From: Thioalkalivibrio nitratireducens
GTDB lineage: Bacteria > Pseudomonadota > Gammaproteobacteria > Ectothiorhodospirales > Ectothiorhodospiraceae
Reading direction: 5' to 3'
DNA length: 8,266 nucleotides
Assembly: GCA_011390385.1 (NCBI GenBank)
Contig: JAABSN010000150.1
Coordinates: 1 to 8,266, forward strand
The position numbers and the translations under genes are program-made. Shown in pieces: positions 5,311 through 8,266 of this stretch (position 1 is its first letter; each line of letters starts with the position of its first letter). The notes beneath the pieces are model-generated. The model did not search any database. It was not told the DNA's origin and was given only the letters and a program-made list of their open reading frames with translations.

Positions 5311-6402
5311 ATGTCCGCACTTCCCGAATTGGTGATTCCCGATTACGACCCCCAGCGCGCGCAGGTCTTTGCCGACCGGGCGGCCGAGATCGTCAACGCC
5401 GGCGCGATCGCGGTGATGCTCTCGATCGGCCACCGCACCGGATTACTCGCAACCCTGGCGTCGCTGCCTCCGAGCGGCAGCCGGGAAATAGCGGCCGCCG
5501 CCGGTCTCGCGGAGCGTTATGTGCGCGAATGGCTGGCGGCGCTGGTCACCGGCGGCATCGTGCTCTACGACCCCCACCGGCGAACCTACGCGCTACCACC
5601 CGAGCATGTGGCTTGTCTGGTCCCTGACGCGCCGCTTGGCAACCTCGCGGTTTACGCCCAGCATGTCGCGCTGATGGGCCAGGTCCAGGACCGGATCGTC
5701 GACTGCTTTCACACCGGCGAAGGCACATCCTACGAGGAGTATCCGCATTTTCACCACATGATGGCGGAGGACAGCGGGCAGACCGTCGTGGCACAGCTGT
5801 TCGAGTCGATCCTGCCGCTCGTTCCGGGCCTGGGGGCCAGCCTCGCTGCGGGTATCGACGTGCTCGACGCAGGCTGCGGCCGCGGCGAGGCGCTGATCGC
5901 GCTCGCCCGGCGATTCCCGGCGAGTCGGTTCACCGGGTACGACCTCTGCGCCGACGCGATCGCGACCGCTCGCGAAAGTGCCGTTGCGGCCGGATTGACC
6001 AACTGCCGTTTCGAACCACGCGACCTGACGGAATTCGATGAGCGGGAGGCCTACGACCTGATCACCTCGTTCGATGCGATCCACGACCAGAAGCATCCCG
6101 CCGATCTCGTCCGGCGGTTGTACCGGGCGCTGCGCCGGGAAGGCACGTACCTGGTACAGGACATCGGCGGCTCCGCCTGTCTCGAGCGCAACCTCGACTT
6201 CCCGATGGCCTCGCTGCTGTATGCGATCTCCTGCGTGCACTGCACGCCGGTGTCGCTCGGCCAGGGCGGTGACGGGTTGGGTACGATGTGGGGCTGGGAA
6301 ACCGCCGAGGCGTTGCTGCAGGAGACAGGTTTCACCAACGTAACCCGTCAGATGCTGGCACACGACCCGATGAACGTCTGGTTCGTCGCACGGAAGGACT
6401 GA
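5311..6402 (+). CDS. SAM-dependent methyltransferase with N-terminal winged-helix domain (Rv2258c-like)
   Basis: This is a 363-residue cytosolic protein. Residues about 20-100 form a winged-helix-like domain (SREIAAAAGLAERYVREWLAAL across 57-78, then GGIVLYDP) of the sort found at the front of Rv2258c-type and O-methyltransferase-type proteins, where it serves dimerisation and closes the substrate pocket rather than necessarily binding DNA. Residues about 160-363 are a Rossmann class I methyltransferase: motif I VLDAGCGRG (184-192), acidic end of strand 2 at GYDL (209-212), motif II FEPRDL (234-239), and ITSFDAIHDQ (251-260) as motif IV. The tail NVWFVARKD closes the last strand. The substrate cannot be predicted; small-molecule O-, N- or S-methylation is typical. 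It is divergent from a GlxA-type regulator that probably controls it. The enzyme class is firm, the reaction unknown. Confidence 0.88.
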   Translation: MSALPELVIPDYDPQRAQVFADRAAEIVNAGAIAVMLSIGHRTGLLATLASLPPSGSREIAAAAGLAERYVREWLAALVTGGIVLYDPHRRTYALPPEHVACLVPDAPLGNLAVYAQHVALMGQVQDRIVDCFHTGEGTSYEEYPHFHHMMAEDSGQTVVAQLFESILPLVPGLGASLAAGIDVLDAGCGRGEALIALARRFPASRFTGYDLCADAIATARESAVAAGLTNCRFEPRDLTEFDEREAYDLITSFDAIHDQKHPADLVRRLYRALRREGTYLVQDIGGSACLERNLDFPMASLLYAISCVHCTPVSLGQGGDGLGTMWGWETAEALLQETGFTNVTRQMLAHDPMNVWFVARKD

Positions 6403-6855
6403 GGCCGAGGCTGTGTGGACGGTGACCTTCTCGATCGGCCAGCCCCACCAGGCGACAGCTTGAGCCGGGCGAACCTGTCACCAAAAAGGATTATGGGTCC
6501 CGCGAAGCCGACACGGGGCAAGACGACGCAACACCAAACAGCTATTGAAACAGCCTCTTACTCCGATCGGTGTGTTGCGGGTGCCGGCCTTGGCTAGCCT
6601 CGCCTCGCTTCGTGGCCCGGGCTCCGATGCGTGTCCCACAGGTGAAGCCGTGCATGAATGAGGCCGGCACCAGGCAGCGACCGTTGGTTGGCCCCGCCCT
6701 TGCACGATACGGTCTACGCACCCGACAACATCGATGATGATCTTGCCGAAAATACCTGACGCGCCTTCAACACGCAGCGCCAACTCTCGATAGTCGTGGC
6801 GATCGATCCTACAAACTTCCTCGTCGTCGGAGATCTCCTGCTTCATCATTCATCA
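6403..6855. other. Gene-poor, palindrome-rich intergenic region
   Basis: About 450 bp lie between the ends of the convergent methyltransferase and cytochrome genes. I find no recognisable gene. A minus-strand frame at 6849-6478 (123 codons) starts with ATGATG seven bases after the cytochrome stop; its first 50 codons look mildly protein-like but the rest does not, and I recognise no family. A plus-strand frame at 6415-6597 with a GTG start is also unsupported. Inverted repeats pair 6527-6534 with 6572-6579 and 6580-6590 with 6661-6671, and perfect 8-bp palindromes lie at 6563-6570, 6592-6599, 6615-6622 and 6729-6736. It may be a decayed gene or mobile-element remnant, or may produce a folded RNA; none of these is proven. 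Confidence 0.4.
6580..6671. repeat. Perfect 11-bp inverted repeat with 70-bp spacer
   Basis: GGTGCCGGCCT at 6580-6590 is the exact reverse complement of AGGCCGGCACC at 6661-6671. The left arm directly abuts an arm of another inverted repeat (CGCAACAC at 6527-6534 with GTGTTGCG at 6572-6579). Short perfect palindromes, GGCTAGCC and GCCCGGGC, lie in the spacer. It lies in a stretch without a convincing gene. Confidence 0.5.
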
Positions 6856-8266
6856 TTAGGGTTGTATCACGTCCGAGGACGTGACAGTCAGCGACTCCCG
6901 CAATGCAAGAACGTCAGGATTCTCGGGATGTTGCTCCAGTAATCGCGCGCTCATCGACTGTGCTCCTGGGATTTCGCCGCGATCCCGGTAAATCGTCGCC
7001 AGCGCCCAGGCAATGTCGAAGTCTGCCGGAAACTCACGGTACGCCGATTCGAATAGCTCGACTGCTTCTTCCTGTTCACCCATGGAATTCAGCGCGATCC
7101 CCAGGACATAGGTGAGACGCCGATTCTCAGGATTCAGGCGCTTCGCTTCCCGCAATTCCTCCAACCCCTCCACCTTCCGATCAGTGCGCACGAGCAACAG
7201 CCCGAGAGCATGATGCAGCGCCGCGTTGGACGCATCGATCGAGAGTCCCTCACGCAGCAACTTCTCTGCCGCATCTTCCCTGCCGCTCCGCCGATACAGA
7301 TCGGCCAGGTTGACGCGCGTCACGGCGCCAGCCGGTTCCATCGCCAGTGCTGCGCGATAGTGCGCGAGAGCCTGTTCGACTTTTCCGTCTGCAAGCGCGA
7401 AGTCACCCAATTGGGCTAGAGCCTCCGGCCGATTCGCACTGTACGTGTAAGCCGCGCGATGTTCGTCCGCCGCGCGATCGAAGCGTCTGGCATCCTCCGT
7501 GGTCAGCCGATTGCGGAGATCGGCAAACGTCACCGCTGCCTCGACACGAACGGCACGCACGGAATCCGCAAGGCCGGCGGTACCGAAACGCACGCGCAAT
7601 TCGACCGGCAGACGGCGCAGGACGCGTTGAGCGGCAATACGCAACAACGGATCCGGATCCGCCAGGCTTGCACCGAGGACGGTGTAGTCCTCGGGCGACA
7701 TGGGATCGCTCAGTAACGTCAGAGCAGTCGCCCGCGCGATTCCCGCATGAACAGGCGCGTTCACGACTTCGCGCAAATCCGCATTCGCATGGCCGCGTCT
7801 TGCCGCGACCAGTGCCGTGGCAAATTCCGGCCGATCGAATACCGCTGCACCGTACCAGCGACGCATTTCCCCGGAAGCCCACTCTGCATCCTGATCGGTG
7901 TGGCAGCCATTGCAGGCGTTTGGCGTTCCGATCGAGCCCGTCAAGTCGGGCCGCGGCACGCGAAAGCTGTGGTCACGTCGATCATCGACCACCATGTACG
8001 TGCGCGCAGTCATGTGACAATCGACACAACCCACATCTGCCTCCCCATGCCGGTGGTGCCCCGGATCGGCAAATCGTGCAGGTGAATGGCATTGCGCGCA
8101 GACGTTGTCGGGGCCATCACCCGTGACGAGTTTCAACGAATGTGGATTGTGGCAATCGCTGCAGCTGACACCCGCCTGATACATTCGGCTTTGCAGGAAC
8201 GAACCGTAAACAAAAACTTCACCACGCATCTGGCCATCGGCGAAGTAAAGCGGCTCGTCGAGCAAG
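6856..8266 (-). CDS. Multiheme c-type cytochrome with HEAT-like and TPR repeats (C-terminal part, cut by window edge)
   Basis: The frame runs in from the right edge and gives the last 469 residues; the N-terminus with signal peptide and probably further heme sites is outside. Four heme-attachment motifs are visible: CSDCH (35-39), CAQCH (56-60), CVDCH (80-84) and CNGCH (118-122), counted from codon 8265. Other histidines, as in GHHRHG and RRDHSF, may be axial ligands. Residues about 170-250 look like HEAT-type helical repeats, and about 280-455 hold roughly five TPR units (for example ALAHYRAALAMEP, GLEELREAKRLNP). This layout is that of periplasmic multiheme cytochromes of the cytochrome c554/TPR type in Proteobacteria, thought to pass electrons, with the TPRs binding a partner; the redox partner and substrate are not known. 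The TTG near the edge is only an apparent start. Confidence 0.88.
   Translation of the reverse strand, partial: LLDEPLYFADGQMRGEVFVYGSFLQSRMYQAGVSCSDCHNPHSLKLVTGDGPDNVCAQCHSPARFADPGHHRHGEADVGCVDCHMTARTYMVVDDRRDHSFRVPRPDLTGSIGTPNACNGCHTDQDAEWASGEMRRWYGAAVFDRPEFATALVAARRGHANADLREVVNAPVHAGIARATALTLLSDPMSPEDYTVLGASLADPDPLLRIAAQRVLRRLPVELRVRFGTAGLADSVRAVRVEAAVTFADLRNRLTTEDARRFDRAADEHRAAYTYSANRPEALAQLGDFALADGKVEQALAHYRAALAMEPAGAVTRVNLADLYRRSGREDAAEKLLREGLSIDASNAALHHALGLLLVRTDRKVEGLEELREAKRLNPENRRLTYVLGIALNSMGEQEEAVELFESAYREFPADFDIAWALATIYRDRGEIPGAQSMSARLLEQHPENPDVLALRESLTVTSSDVIQP

Noticed and set aside
5593..6363. Minus-strand open frame of 256 codons opposite the methyltransferase
   Set aside because: The plus strand carries intact methyltransferase motifs; the antisense frame has none.
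6403..6440. GGCCG/CGGCC pairing just after the methyltransferase stop as a terminator
   Set aside because: Only five pairs with a long loop and no T-run follow.
7347..8126. Plus-strand open frame of 259 codons opposite the multiheme cytochrome
   Set aside because: It runs antisense to four CxxCH heme sites and TPR repeats and has no motif of its own.

Overview
The window is about 8.3 kb of GC-rich chromosomal DNA. Lipoprotein and Sec signals, an ArfB rescue factor, DUF3617, GlxA-type AraC and TPR multiheme cytochrome families, together with the codon bias, suggest a proteobacterium, most likely a gammaproteobacterium. That assignment is inference; no rRNA or other firm taxonomic marker is present. 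I see no tRNA, rRNA, CRISPR array or intact insertion sequence. Most of the window is tightly packed with well-formed genes.

Left part (1-2478): the N-terminal third of a GDSL-type esterase lipoprotein (minus, cut by the window edge) stands divergent to a secreted DUF3617 protein (plus). DUF3617 converges on a two-gene minus-strand unit in which an adenosine-kinase-like PfkB kinase is followed, with a TGATG stop/start junction, by a small stand-alone MOSC-domain protein.

Middle (2767-4070): a compact plus-strand unit holds arfB (peptidyl-tRNA hydrolase that rescues stalled ribosomes), a guanyl-specific extracellular-type ribonuclease of the barnase/RNase Sa fold with an N-terminal hydrophobic segment, and a barstar-family inhibitor whose start overlaps the ribonuclease stop. 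The ribonuclease/inhibitor pair reads as toxin plus immunity protein. Its placement behind a ribosome-rescue gene is the most thought-provoking arrangement in the window, since RNA cleavage creates the non-stop complexes ArfB clears; this link is inference.

Right part (4141-6402): a GlxA-family regulator (DJ-1/PfpI-like domain plus AraC DNA-binding domain, minus) is transcribed divergently from a SAM-dependent methyltransferase with an N-terminal winged-helix domain of the Rv2258c type (plus). The roughly 100-bp gap between them carries inverted and direct GGCC-type repeats and is probably where the regulator acts.

End (6403-8266): about 450 bp without a convincing gene but with several palindromes and inverted repeats separates the methyltransferase from the C-terminal 469 residues of a multiheme c-type cytochrome with HEAT-like and TPR repeats (minus, cut by the right edge).
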